A stretch of DNA of 64,000 bases from Glycomyces sp. TRM65418 (GTDB lineage Bacteria; Actinomycetota; Actinomycetes; Mycobacteriales; Micromonosporaceae): contig NZ_JAJFAX010000005.1 in NCBI RefSeq assembly GCF_019710475.1, positions 62,001 to 126,000 of the forward strand, read 5' to 3'. Under the pieces are notes generated by a model. The model saw only the letters and a list, made by a program, of their open reading frames with translations. It was not told where the DNA came from and searched no databases. Shown piece after piece: positions 33,524 to 41,797 of the stretch. Numbering within the stretch: position 1 is the stretch's first letter; the number at the start of each line of letters is the position of its first letter. The position numbers and the translations under genes are program-made.

Positions 33524-34027
33524 ATGAACCATCCCCCGCCTCCCGCCGCGCCGCCGCCGCCCATACCGACACCGGAGACCATGCCGGGCACCACCAAAGC
33601 CGCCGTGGTGCTGCTGTGGATCCTGTTCGGCTTCGGCATCTGCGGCGGCATCGGCGCACTCGTCGGCTACGCCGGCCTCAGCACGCTGGAGAGCCAGGGC
33701 GACGTCGAGATCCCGTCGTCGTTCATGCCGTACCTCGTCGCCTCGATCGTCCAGCTCCTCATCTGGACGGTCCTGCGCGGCGTCTTCGCCGTGAAGATCG
33801 CCAAGCGCAGCGCGAGCGCCCGCAAGGGCGCCGTCATCCTGGAACTCGTCGGTGTGGCCCTGGGCATCCTGGCGTGGATCCTCACGCCCGAGGTCGAGGT
33901 CGTCGGCGCGGACGCGGCGACCAACACGGCCAGCTCACTGATCAGCACGATCATCGGCATCGCCTTGGCCGGCATCGTCATCGGCCTGCTGTCCACCCAG
34001 GACACGAAGCGCTGGTGCGACCGCTAG
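33524..34027 (+). CDS. Four-TM membrane protein with Pro-rich N-terminus, 167 aa
   Basis: Four hydrophobic segments (AAVVLLWILFGFGICGGIGALVGY, MPYLVASIVQLLIWTVLRGVF, VILELVGVALGILAWIL, TIIGIALAGIVIGLLS) follow a Pro-rich cytosolic start (PPPPAAPPPPIPTPE). AAGGAG precedes the ATG. This pattern is common among small actinobacterial membrane proteins of unknown function. A strong terminator follows 17 bases downstream, so it is transcribed alone. Confidence 0.75.
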   Translation: MNHPPPPAAPPPPIPTPETMPGTTKAAVVLLWILFGFGICGGIGALVGYAGLSTLESQGDVEIPSSFMPYLVASIVQLLIWTVLRGVFAVKIAKRSASARKGAVILELVGVALGILAWILTPEVEVVGADAATNTASSLISTIIGIALAGIVIGLLSTQDTKRWCDR

Positions 34028-34044
34028 GACCCGGCAGCACCGGG

Positions 34045-34085
34045 GGGCGCGGCCGCCGAACGGAATCCGTTCGGCGGCCGCGCCC
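34045..34085 (+). terminator. Terminator with 20-bp perfect inverted repeat
   Basis: The arms are perfectly complementary over 20 bases around a single central A at 34065 (..CCGAACGGA-A-TCCGTTCGG..). It follows the membrane protein stop at 34027. Confidence 0.8.
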
Positions 34086-34156
34086 TCGTGTTGGGCGCTG
34101 GCGGCAGCGGCGGCGAGTCGGCATAATGAACGCCATGAGCGACAACAGAAAGGGCG

Positions 34157-34573
34157 ATGCCCCGTAAGCCGCCCGCGCGAGTGCGCGCATCGCAGACCCG
34201 CCGCTCCGGCTCCTGGAGCGGACGGCCCATTCCGCGAATCCCCGGCGCCTCAGGCGCCCTCCAGGCCGCGGTCGTGCGGCTCGAGAACGCGGACGACCGG
34301 TTCCGCCCGGGCGACATCGCCGGCGCGTTCCACACCTGGCGGCGGGTGGTCGGCGGCCCGGCCAGTCGCGCGCGCTGCTATGCGCTCCATGCCGATTGCG
34401 CGTCCTGCAACCCGCCGGGACGCGACGTCCTCGAATCGGCGTCGTACCGTCTGCCGCGACGCCAGGCGCAGGAGTTGCGGCGGCTCACGGCACCCCTGGA
34501 CGAGCGTTTCCTGCAGCTGACCCTCCCCTTGCCGAGCAAGCCTCCCTGCCCCTGGTGGACCCTGCGGTGCTGA
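34157..34573 (+). CDS. Hypothetical basic protein, 138 aa
   Basis: A basic N-terminus (MPRKPPARVRASQTRRSG) is followed by a core with CYALHADCASCNPPGRD (three cysteines close together) and LPRRQAQELRRLTAPLDERF, ending in PWWTLRC. The Cys spacing and the compact LPRRQAQELRRL helix suggest a real conserved protein rather than a GC-rich open frame, but I cannot name it. Coding character is good from residue 30 onward. Confidence 0.5.
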   Translation: MPRKPPARVRASQTRRSGSWSGRPIPRIPGASGALQAAVVRLENADDRFRPGDIAGAFHTWRRVVGGPASRARCYALHADCASCNPPGRDVLESASYRLPRRQAQELRRLTAPLDERFLQLTLPLPSKPPCPWWTLRC

Positions 34574-34699
34574 CCGCGCCGCCGCCCGAGGCGGCGACCG
34601 CGCGGGGCCGGCCCGAAGCGGCCGGTAGGGCTGTCCCTACCGGCCAGATGCCTGCCCGCAGGGTCGTGGCGAGGCCCGATTCGGACGAGACTTGTCCAC

Positions 34700-35407
34700 A
34701 TGAACAAGATCTTCAAGCAGCTCGGCGCCGACAGTGCGTACCTGCTCTCCTCGTTCCCGATCGCCATCCCCGCCTTCGTCATCACCGTCACCGGCTTCGC
34801 CGCCGGCATCGGGACCGCCGTGGTCTGGGTGGGCGTGCCGATCCTCGCGGCGACGCTGCTCGCCATGCGGGGCCTGGCCGCCGCCGGACGCAGCCAACTC
34901 GCCGGCGTCCTCGGCCACCCGATCGCCGCGCCCCGCTACAAGCGGGCGGCCGACCACGCCTCACCGGTGCGCCGGTTCCTGACCCCCTTGACCGACGGCC
35001 AGTCGTGGCTGAACCTGCTGTGGGGCCTGGTGAACTTCCCGCTCGCCGTCGCCGGGTTCGCCGTCGCGGTGGCCTGGTGGGCCGCGACCGTGGCGTCGCT
35101 CGCCTACCCCCTGTACGCCTGGGTGATCCACCGCACCGCCGGTGACAACGACGGCCTGGAGTACGCGACCAGGTGGCTCGGCTGGGGCGACTCGTACCTG
35201 GCGATGTCGGCACTCGCGGTGCTCGGCGGCCTGGTCATGGCCGTGCTGCTGCCCCTGGTTCTGCGGGGCTTCGCCCTGACGCAGGCCGGGCTCGGCCGGG
35301 GCCTGCTCGCCTCACTGTCCGAGATGGACACACCGCGACCCCCGGTCCGCACCGTCACCGCCGACGCCGAGGTGACCCGGGTGCACGAGCGCCTCTCGGC
35401 CGCCTAG
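34700..35407 (+). CDS. Stand-alone putative sensor-domain membrane protein, 235 aa
   Basis: The sequence resembles the membrane Sensor domain found at the N-terminus of many actinobacterial histidine kinases: SAYLLSSFPIAIPAFVITVTG, a paired-helix bundle, PLTDGQSWLNLLWGLVNFPLA, then two more helices and a cytosolic tail. No kinase or DHp domain follows; the protein ends after a short tail. It may modulate another kinase. The ATG overlaps a TTGTCCACA sequence at 34692-34700, a single DnaA-box match that may be chance. Confidence 0.7.
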   Translation: MNKIFKQLGADSAYLLSSFPIAIPAFVITVTGFAAGIGTAVVWVGVPILAATLLAMRGLAAAGRSQLAGVLGHPIAAPRYKRAADHASPVRRFLTPLTDGQSWLNLLWGLVNFPLAVAGFAVAVAWWAATVASLAYPLYAWVIHRTAGDNDGLEYATRWLGWGDSYLAMSALAVLGGLVMAVLLPLVLRGFALTQAGLGRGLLASLSEMDTPRPPVRTVTADAEVTRVHERLSAA

Positions 35408-35449
35408 GCCTCCGGGCAGGGCCCCGCTTCGACCCTCCGGAAACCGCAC

Positions 35450-35485
35450 CGACCGGGCGGCTGCGTCATCGCAGCCGCCCGGTCG
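35450..35485 (+). terminator. Terminator hairpin, 16-bp stem
   Basis: A perfect 16-bp stem (CGACCGGGCGGCTGCG and complement) closes with a TCAT tetraloop, 43 bases after the sensor gene. Confidence 0.8.
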
Positions 35486-35516
35486 CTCGCCCGCCCGAAA
35501 CGGCCTTCGACAGTGA

Positions 35517-35522
35517 TAGGTT
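35517..35522 (+). promoter_or_regulatory. -10 box TAGGTT for a leaderless transcript
   Basis: TAGGTT ends seven bases before the ATG at 35530, and no ribosome binding site is present. Confidence 0.45.
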
Positions 35523-35529
35523 GGGCCGC

Positions 35530-36402
35530 ATGGCAGCGCACGGCGACCACGAGCACCATGAGCCCACCGCGGCGTTCGACTTCGCCGAAGCCGCGCCCCG
35601 CTTCCGCGAACGCGCCGACGCCGAGACCGACCGGTACCGGCGGCTCGCCGCGCAGCTCCACTCCCCCGAAGACCGGGTCGTGGCCGACATCGGCTGCGGC
35701 GCCGCCTCGATGGCGTTCGCGCTCGCCGAAGCCCTCCCCGCAGCCCGCGTCATCGCGGTCGACGCCGAACCGGCGATGCTCGACCTGGTGCGCGAACGGG
35801 CCGCCGAACGCGGCGCCGACGTGCGGGCCGCGCAGGCGTCGGTCGACGACCCCGACGCCCTCGCAGCGGCCGTCGGCGAGCCCGCCGACCTCCTGTGGGC
35901 CGGGCACGTCATCCACCACGCCGCCGATCCGCAACAGGCCCTCGCCCATCTGGCCGGCCTGCTCGCCTCGGGCGGGCGACTGGCGATCGGCGAGGGCGGC
36001 GTGACGGCCCAGTTCCTGCCGTGGCACGTGGGCGTGGGCCGCCCGGGCCTGGAACTGCGCCTCATCGAGGCGGGGTCGCGCCGACTTGAGAACGAGGCGA
36101 TCGAGCACGGCTCGACGCCGCTCACCTACGGCTGGAACCTCGCACTCGAACGGGCGGGCCTCACCTCGGTCCGCACGTTCAGCGAACTCGTCGCGATCCC
36201 GGTGCCGCTGGAAGGCGACGACCTGGCGCACGCACTGAACTCGCTGGCCATGCGGGTCGACTGGTTCGAGCGCTACCTCACCGAGGAGGACGGCGCCGCG
36301 TGGGCGGAGCTGCTCGACGAGACGAGCCCCGAATGGCTCGGACACCGCCGCGACCTCCACCACCTGGCGATCGAGACGGTCCACGTCGCCGCCAAACCCT
36401 GA
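35530..36402 (+). CDS. Class I SAM-dependent methyltransferase, 290 aa
   Basis: Motif I is VVADIGCGAASMAFALA, followed by an acidic strand end (VIAVDAEPAML) that binds the SAM ribose, motif II around ADLLWAGHVIHH, and motif III near LLASGGRLAIGEGG. The N-terminal His-rich stretch (GDHEHHEPTAAFDF) is unusual. The C-terminal 120 residues include FLPWHVGVGRPGLELRL and a helical cap that should set specificity. The acceptor is unknown. The start is supported by the TAGGTT box seven bases upstream rather than by a Shine-Dalgarno sequence. Confidence 0.9.
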   Translation: MAAHGDHEHHEPTAAFDFAEAAPRFRERADAETDRYRRLAAQLHSPEDRVVADIGCGAASMAFALAEALPAARVIAVDAEPAMLDLVRERAAERGADVRAAQASVDDPDALAAAVGEPADLLWAGHVIHHAADPQQALAHLAGLLASGGRLAIGEGGVTAQFLPWHVGVGRPGLELRLIEAGSRRLENEAIEHGSTPLTYGWNLALERAGLTSVRTFSELVAIPVPLEGDDLAHALNSLAMRVDWFERYLTEEDGAAWAELLDETSPEWLGHRRDLHHLAIETVHVAAKP

Positions 36403-36542
36403 CGCCCGCCCCTCCGGCCCGTGTCAGGGCAGCGGTGCTGGGGCCCGGTGGCCCAAAGACGCAGCCGCTCGAACGCTTGGCCGCTCGAATGCGCGGCGGG
36501 TCGAGAGCCCGATCACGCAAACATTCGGTCATTCGCCGGGGT

Positions 36543-37727
36543 TCATTCCTCGGGGCCGAGCGTGCCGGTCTCGACCTCCAACTGGAAGAGCCGGTCGAGC
36601 GCGGCCAGCCCGTAGACGTCCTCCAGGTCCTCGGCCCGGGCGAAGTCGCTGAGCAGGTCGAAACCATCGCGCACGCCGAGCCGGCCGAGCCGGTAGGCCG
36701 CCTCGATCCGGCCGAACCAGGGGAAGCAGGAGTCCACGGCGAGCACCGAGTAGGCCTCGATCCCGACCTCCGGGCTGATCCCGTGCATCGCCTCGGCGGC
36801 GTCGATCCCCAAGTGATAGTCCATGACGGACTCGACGCCCTTGATCAACCGCCACAACGCGTCCTCGGCGTCGAGGGCGTTGTCGTCGGCGAGCTGCTCG
36901 GCGCAGATGATCCGCAGACGCGCCGTGACCACCGGGGCGTTCGCCAAGTGCCGCAAGGCCACCGCCGCGGCGGACCGGTCGACGCGGCAGAGCGTGTTCG
37001 CGGCGCTGTGGCGCACGTACTCGCTCACCGAGTCATCGGTGACCAGCTGCATCAACGCGGCGCCGGCGGGCCGGGCGGCGCAGTCGGCGAGGGCGCTGGC
37101 GGCGTCGAGTCGGTACTTGTCCTCGACGGTCGCGTCGGCGGCGATCGCCTCGAGCGCGCGGGCGGCTTCTTCGATGCAGAAGCGGCTCATGTGCTCGGCC
37201 GCTTCGAGTCGCACCTCGACGTCCACTTCGGAGGCTATGGCGACGGGCGAGAGGCACAGGGCCATGTCCCGGCCGCCGAGGTCGACGAGGTCTTGGATGA
37301 GCTGGATGCGCAGGTCGGCGTCGAGGCTCTGGTCCTTGATGGAGCCGACCAGGTTGCTCATGGCGCGGGCGCGGCGTTCGCCGGGGGCGCCGGTGCCGGC
37401 GGCCATACTCGCCGAGACGGCCACGCCGATCGACGACGCGCACGCGTCGTCGAGCGTGCCGGTCGCCGTCCTGCGGCGTCGGCCCTCAGCGGCTTCGTCC
37501 CAGAACCCGGTGCGGGGGTCGCCGCGGCCGGGGGCCGGGGCGTCGCGGAGGCGGGCGAGTTGGCGGCGGCGCTGCCAGCGTCCCGTGGCCCAGGTCGCGG
37601 CCATCGCCGGATAGATCAGGCCGTAGCCCCACAGGCGGTGCACGCCGAAGAGCTCGACCACCGGTACCGGTGCGAGCGCGGCGGAGAAGCGGAGTGTCCA
37701 AAGCCGCATTGCATTGGCATTCGCCAT
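36543..37727 (-). CDS. HEAT-repeat-like protein with N-terminal membrane segment, 394 aa
   Basis: Residues 1-50 contain a hydrophobic part (LWGYGLIYPAMAATWATG) that may anchor the protein. From about residue 120 on, helical repeats of 35-45 residues follow one another (ADLRIQLIQDLVDLGGRD, VEVRLEAAEHMSRFC, DKYRLDAASALADCA, VRHSAANTLCRVDRSA, RLRIICAEQLADDNA), the pattern of HEAT or similar alpha-solenoids used for protein binding. A ligand is not predictable. It is divergent from the gene at 38104 and shares a 376-base control region with it. Confidence 0.7.
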   Translation of the reverse strand: MANANAMRLWTLRFSAALAPVPVVELFGVHRLWGYGLIYPAMAATWATGRWQRRRQLARLRDAPAPGRGDPRTGFWDEAAEGRRRRTATGTLDDACASSIGVAVSASMAAGTGAPGERRARAMSNLVGSIKDQSLDADLRIQLIQDLVDLGGRDMALCLSPVAIASEVDVEVRLEAAEHMSRFCIEEAARALEAIAADATVEDKYRLDAASALADCAARPAGAALMQLVTDDSVSEYVRHSAANTLCRVDRSAAAVALRHLANAPVVTARLRIICAEQLADDNALDAEDALWRLIKGVESVMDYHLGIDAAEAMHGISPEVGIEAYSVLAVDSCFPWFGRIEAAYRLGRLGVRDGFDLLSDFARAEDLEDVYGLAALDRLFQLEVETGTLGPEE

Positions 37728-38103
37728 ACGTCGAACCTCGGGTAGAAGCGTGTCTCTCGGCTGCCAGAACTGTTCGGCACGGCTTCGCCGACGGGCGCGA
37801 CAGGGTGCTGTCGCGGCTCGCGCGGCGCCGGGGTGGGATCGGCTTCGCCTTGCAACCGGTGCCGCGTTCGGAGTGCCGGGGCATACAGCCTAGTCTCGCG
37901 AGAGTCTTCCCCATCGCACAAGGTGTGCGATGGGGGGCGCCGGGACGGTTCGCGCCGATATGGCCGTCTTGCCACCGAATGCGGCCTTGACCTGGTGTTT
38001 TCGGGGATCCATGGAGCGGTTCCGAGGCTGTACGATCGAGAACAGCCCGGTGAAGCCCATTCACCGAACCCGATGGCCCCGAGCAGACGAGGCGTGTAGA
38101 GCG
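37728..38103. other. Divergent control region with two inverted repeats
   Basis: The region holds a 10-bp palindrome TCTCGCGAGA at 37894-37903 and a 12-bp-arm inverted repeat, CCCCATCGCACA-AGG-TGTGCGATGGGG, at 37909-37935. Either could be an operator acting on the divergent genes at 37727 and 38104. The second could also form a hairpin that insulates the two. Confidence 0.55.
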
Positions 38104-38967
38104 ATGACGTATCCGCCCCCCGGCGGCGAGAACCCGCAGTACCAGCTGCAACCTGAGCCGCTGCCGCCCAGCGATCCCTATGCCCAGGGGTACAACAGCA
38201 CGCCTCCGCCCGGCAACTACTACCAGCCGCAAGGGCAGCCGCATTACACGCAGCCGCCGAGCCAGCCGATGGCGACGCCGCAGCCCAACGTGCAGCCCGG
38301 CTACCCGTCGGCACCCGGATCGGTGCTGCCCCCGCCGATCCCGCCCGCCAGCCAAGGGGCCAGTCTCGGCGTCATCCTCGCGGTGATCGTCGGCCTGGTC
38401 ATCGTCCTCGGCGTCGCCGCGGTGCTCATCATCCCCGGCATGGTCGACGACGACGATCCGCAGGCGGGCGGCGGCGGCGACACGAGCGAGGAGGCCTCTC
38501 CCAAGGAGACCGAGCCGGCCCCTGAGCCCTCGGAAGAAAAACCGTCGGCCGACGAAGAAACAGGGACGGACGACGAAGAAACTGAGGCGGACGACGACTT
38601 CGCCACCTGGGGCCCGGCTGTCAACTCCGATGACTTCGACCCGAACACGCCCGAGGGCGCGGCGATCACGTACATGCAGTCGGCGGACTCGGGCGACGAC
38701 GCGGCGCTGCAGGCGGTGGTGTGCGCCTCGCCGACCGACGCCATGGTCTGGGACATGGAGTACGAGCTGGCGGGCGACGGCGAGAAGTACGGCTTCCTCT
38801 ACTGGGGCATCTCCAGGGTGGTGGACGGCGAGACCCAGGCCTGGTCGGGTTGGACCTGGGAGGACACGGCACCGGCATCGCAGTCCGATCTGGAGTCGGG
38901 TGCCAGCTACTACTTCACCGTGGTCGAGGAAGAAGGCCAGTGGAAGGTCTGCGACATCTGGCAGTGA
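38104..38967 (+). CDS. Single-TM protein with Pro/Gln-rich cytosolic part and exported domain, 287 aa
   Basis: Residues 1-80 are Pro/Gln/Tyr-rich and disordered (YQPQGQPHYTQPPSQP). A transmembrane helix lies near residues 85-108 (GVILAVIVGLVIVLGVAAVLII). An acidic Glu/Pro linker follows, then an exported domain of about 100 residues (AAITYMQSADSGDDAALQAVVC, ending YYFTVVEEEGQWKVCDIWQ) with a Cys pair, consistent with a DUF4878/NTF2-like fold. This plan is common for actinobacterial surface proteins of unknown role. Despite a similar Tyr-Pro-Gln composition, its N-terminus holds no DnaA boxes. Confidence 0.7.
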   Translation: MTYPPPGGENPQYQLQPEPLPPSDPYAQGYNSTPPPGNYYQPQGQPHYTQPPSQPMATPQPNVQPGYPSAPGSVLPPPIPPASQGASLGVILAVIVGLVIVLGVAAVLIIPGMVDDDDPQAGGGGDTSEEASPKETEPAPEPSEEKPSADEETGTDDEETEADDDFATWGPAVNSDDFDPNTPEGAAITYMQSADSGDDAALQAVVCASPTDAMVWDMEYELAGDGEKYGFLYWGISRVVDGETQAWSGWTWEDTAPASQSDLESGASYYFTVVEEEGQWKVCDIWQ

Positions 38968-38984
38968 GCTTCGCTCCATGACTT

Positions 38985-39034
38985 CGCGAACGGCGGTGGG
39001 CGCCTCCTGGGGGAGGCGCCCACCGCCGTTCGCG
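38985..39034 (+). terminator. Terminator with 23-bp perfect stem
   Basis: A perfect 23-bp stem (arms 38985-39007 and 39012-39034) closes with a TGGG tetraloop, 18 bases after the stop at 38967. It is the longest perfect hairpin I found in the window. Confidence 0.85.
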
Positions 39035-39090
39035 ACCGAGGAGCGCGCCGGGCTCGACCGCGAGCCCTTCCGATCCCGCCCTCGGGTGTT

Positions 39091-39144
39091 TTATCCACAG
39101 GCCCTTGAGCTGGCCTTCCACCGGGACCGACGGAGTTATCCACA
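39091..39144 (+). promoter_or_regulatory. Pair of perfect DnaA boxes, intergenic
   Basis: TTATCCACA occurs exactly at 39091-39099 and 39136-39144, same orientation, 45 bp apart, each followed by GG. They lie between the 23-bp terminator and the gene at 39196, so they could affect that gene's transcription or form a second DnaA-binding site. Confidence 0.65.
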
Positions 39145-39195
39145 GGCGAGAAATCAGTTGTTGACGGTCGGTAGTCGGAGCGCGACAGTTGACAT

Positions 39196-40032
39196 ATGAC
39201 GCAGATACCGATGTACCGCACCGCGACAGCCACCCTGACCGAACCGGCGTTGCTCGGCGGGGCCGACGACCTCCTGCTCCGCTTCGAGGCGGCTTTCGAA
39301 GCCGACTTCAGCCTGGTGGCGACCGGCCGGACCGCGGCATGGATCCACGGCTTCGACGTCCTCCCGCCGGGCGCGGATCAGCGCGAGTGGCCGATCGAGA
39401 GTTCCCCGGACCCGCCGCTGGGCGACATCACGGTGATCGACGGGCTCCCGGTGACCCGGCTGGCGCGCACCCTCGTCGACTGCGCCGCCGATCTGCCGCG
39501 GCTGGAGGCGGTGTCCGCCGCCGACCAGTTCCTAAGGGCGGGCATCGACTCGGCGAGCCTCTCGGCCGCGCTCGAATCGTTGCACGGTGAGCGGCTGCGG
39601 CGGGCGAACGCGACGCTGCTCGCGGCCGACCCGAGATCGGAGTCGCCCATGGAGTCCTGGACGCGCTGCCTGATCGGCGACGCCGGTCTCCCGGCCCCGG
39701 TGCCGCAACTGCGAGTGCGCACGCCCAACGGGCGCTCGAAATTCCTCGACCTCGGCTGGGAGCAGTGGCAGGTCGGGGTGGAGTACGACGGCATGGGCGC
39801 CCATTTCGGCCTGGAGGCCGAGACGGGCGACCGGCGCCGCCATCAGGTGCTGCGAAGCCTGGGGTGGGAGGTGCTGGTCCTCACCGCCTCCGATGTGATG
39901 GAGCATCCGCGCCCATGGCTGGTGCGGCTCAGGGAATCGCTCCTCGAACGCGGATGGGATCCCGACCCGAACCAGTTGCGCGACATCAACGAACGGATCG
40001 AGGCGGTGAACCTGGCCCTGAACGCGGGGTGA
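39196..40032 (+). CDS. DUF559/Vsr-like nuclease-fold protein, 278 aa
   Basis: The N-terminal part (SLVATGRTAAWIHGFDV, ITVIDGLPVTRLARTLVDCA) is like AbiEi-type antitoxin/regulatory domains. The C-terminal 120 residues have SPMESWTRCLIGDAGLPAPVP, FLDLGWEQWQVGVEYDG, and HQVLRSLGWEVLVLTASDVM. The spaced Glu, Asp and Glu residues are those of the PD-(D/E)xK-like DUF559 fold related to very-short-patch repair endonucleases. Such proteins are frequent and mostly uncharacterised in actinobacteria. Two DnaA boxes lie 52-105 bases upstream of the start. Confidence 0.75.
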   Translation: MTQIPMYRTATATLTEPALLGGADDLLLRFEAAFEADFSLVATGRTAAWIHGFDVLPPGADQREWPIESSPDPPLGDITVIDGLPVTRLARTLVDCAADLPRLEAVSAADQFLRAGIDSASLSAALESLHGERLRRANATLLAADPRSESPMESWTRCLIGDAGLPAPVPQLRVRTPNGRSKFLDLGWEQWQVGVEYDGMGAHFGLEAETGDRRRHQVLRSLGWEVLVLTASDVMEHPRPWLVRLRESLLERGWDPDPNQLRDINERIEAVNLALNAG

Positions 40033-40042
40033 GCCCGGAGGA

Positions 40043-40109
40043 CCGGTGATGAGGGAAGGCGCCTTCCCGAAAGGCCGGTGGTGAGGGAAGGCGCCTCCTC
40101 CACCACCGG
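40043..40109. repeat. Imperfect 32-bp tandem duplication with hairpins
   Basis: Two copies of CCGGTGRTGAGGGAAGGCGC start at 40043 and 40075. The first contains a perfect palindrome GGGAAGGCGCCTTCCC (40053-40068). The second pairs CCGGTGGTG (40075-40083) with CACCACCGG (40101-40109). These follow the stop at 40032 and may end transcription. Confidence 0.6.
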
Positions 40110-40490
40110 ACCATCGGACCCTGAACCGATCCACCAGCGCATGAGCGACATGGGCGGGCCGTGGGAGCGGCGGTCGGTCCGACGAAGCGGGCCATGGCAG
40201 GGGAACGGGTCGGGCGCGTTAGGCGGAGGGCGTGGGCGGCGGTGGGGTCTCAGGCGGGTGGGCGGGGGAGGGGGAGGGGAAGCCCCCAGGGGCTGACGAG
40301 GTCCCCTGAAGGGGCGGAACAAGGCTCCCGCGAAGGGGATGAACGAGTTCGCCCTCTTTGCCCAGGTGTGCGAAAGCACTTCGGGTGTACTGCCGGTGAG
40401 GGCCGGCCCGGGGATGCAATCGTGGACCGGAAATCGGGCGCGGCCGGGCTAGGATCGGTGCGAGCATCATTCGAGTCGGCAGGAGCGGCA
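40110..40490. other. Non-coding spacer, 381 bases
   Basis: A purine-rich, G-run-rich tract (about 40200-40340) containing repeated GGGG/CCCC blocks, then the leader of the gene at 40491. Open frames cross it without coding character. Confidence 0.4.
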
Positions 40491-40928
40491 GTGGCGGAAG
40501 GGTCCTTCACCGGGTTCGCGCGTCCCGCGGTCCCCACCCCGGAGGAAATCCGCGAGTGGGCGCTCGACCCGTACTCGACCGCCCCCGAGGGCCGCCAGTG
40601 GGACCTCACCCTCGCCACTGACGAGCTCGTCGACATCTGGCTCGAGCTCGCCGCCGACGCCACCTGCCCCAAGCGGTCGTTCGCGCTCCATGTCCTCTAC
40701 ATCTACGCGGGCGACGCCGTGCGGACCAAGTTCCGCGTCCACTCGCGCAAGCGCGTCGATAAACTCCTGGAGAAGGCGTCCGAGTCGCGGGACCAGTATG
40801 TTGGACTGTGGGCCGCCAACACCAAAGCGCTCATCCGCCAACCGGACCTGTTCGACTACCACGAATGGTGCAACGGCGGGCTGGTGCGCCGACCCAGGCG
40901 GCTCAACCCCGGCCCGACGAGAAGGTAA
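40491..40928 (+). CDS. Conserved-type hypothetical protein, 145 aa
   Basis: The GTG at 40491 is chosen because AGGAG lies five bases before it; the open frame extends to 40161 but that part is low-complexity Arg/Gly. The protein is soluble and helical, with PTPEEIREWALDPYS, WDLTLATDELVDIWLELAAD, CPKRSFALHVLYIYAGDAVR and FDYHEWCNGGLVRRP. The regular amphipathic pattern indicates a true gene. I cannot assign a function. It is followed 39 bases later by a DUF1707 gene. Confidence 0.65.
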   Translation: MAEGSFTGFARPAVPTPEEIREWALDPYSTAPEGRQWDLTLATDELVDIWLELAADATCPKRSFALHVLYIYAGDAVRTKFRVHSRKRVDKLLEKASESRDQYVGLWAANTKALIRQPDLFDYHEWCNGGLVRRPRRLNPGPTRR

Positions 40929-40967
40929 GACACCGATGACGCCCATGACGAAGCCTGCGAGTCGCTG

Positions 40968-41564
40968 ATGCACCGCCCCGACCCCAACATGCGCGTCTCC
41001 AACGCCGAACGCGAAGCGATCATCGCGAAGCTCCACGCCGCCACCGAAGAGGGCCGCCTCGATCTCGACGAGTTCGCGGACCGCTCCCGCCAGGCCTACG
41101 AGGCCCGCACCTACGGCGAAGTCGAGCGCCTCCTCGCCGACCTCCCCGAGGCCACCGGAGCGGTGGCCGTCCCCGCCCCCGCGAGCCCCGGCCCTGCTCA
41201 CGCTCCCGCCGAACTGCGCCTGAACCCCACGGGCTCCTCGGTGGAACGCCGCGGCGAGTGGATCGTCCCGCCGAAGATCGTCGTCACCGGCTCCATGAGC
41301 TCGGTCAAGCTCGACTGCCGCCACGCCACCATCACCGGCGGCACCGTGGACGTCAACGTGGACTGCAACATGTCCTCGCTCGAGATCATCCTGCCCGCAG
41401 GGGCCTACGCCGTGGACGACGGCATCGAAGCGACATTCGGTTCCGTCGCGAACCGCGCCCCCTACAAAGGAGGGACCGGCGTCCGTTTCACCGTCTCGGG
41501 CCGGGCGCGGCTCGGCTCGGTCAAGATTCGCCATGAGTACCGATTCCTCTGGTGGCGATGGTGA
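40968..41564 (+). CDS. DUF1707 (SHOCT-like) protein, 198 aa
   Basis: The N-terminal 60 residues (MRVSNAEREAIIAKLHAATEEGRLDLDEFADR, then YGEVERLLADLP) are a clear DUF1707 domain. The C-terminal part (ERRGEWIVPPKIVVTG, VKLDCRHATITGGTVDVNVDC, LEIILPAGAYAVDDGIEA) looks like the cell-wall-active antibiotic response / LiaF-like beta-helix domain that often follows DUF1707. The protein is soluble, without membrane segments. The start could be the ATG at 40968 or a later one at MRVSNAER. Role unknown, possibly envelope-stress related. Confidence 0.8.
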   Translation: MHRPDPNMRVSNAEREAIIAKLHAATEEGRLDLDEFADRSRQAYEARTYGEVERLLADLPEATGAVAVPAPASPGPAHAPAELRLNPTGSSVERRGEWIVPPKIVVTGSMSSVKLDCRHATITGGTVDVNVDCNMSSLEIILPAGAYAVDDGIEATFGSVANRAPYKGGTGVRFTVSGRARLGSVKIRHEYRFLWWRW

Positions 41565-41661
41565 TCAGGCGACCCGCCGAGCCCGCTATTCACTGAATGG
41601 CCACCTGCTGGAACGTCTCATGTAACGGGCGCATAACAGTCCTGCTCGATTCCGGCATTCT

Positions 41662-41673
41662 CCTCATATGAGG
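41662..41673. promoter_or_regulatory. Perfect 12-bp palindrome CCTCATATGAGG
   Basis: It lies 125 bases before the subtilase start in a less GC-rich stretch. It is a candidate operator for the protease gene. Confidence 0.4.
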
Positions 41674-41797
41674 GTTTACAGCGAACCTGCCTCGCAATAG
41701 GCTCGTCACCGTGCGCCGCGTCACGGCATGGCCCCCCCTGTCGTGATCGAGTACTCACCCGCATCGGCGCTCGTTCCCCTTGAGAGGAGCTCATCGC

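Noticed and set aside
34692..34700. A single TTGTCCACA match at the start codon of the sensor-domain gene
   Set aside because: A lone 9-mer match is within chance expectation for 64 kb on two strands, and it has no neighbours.
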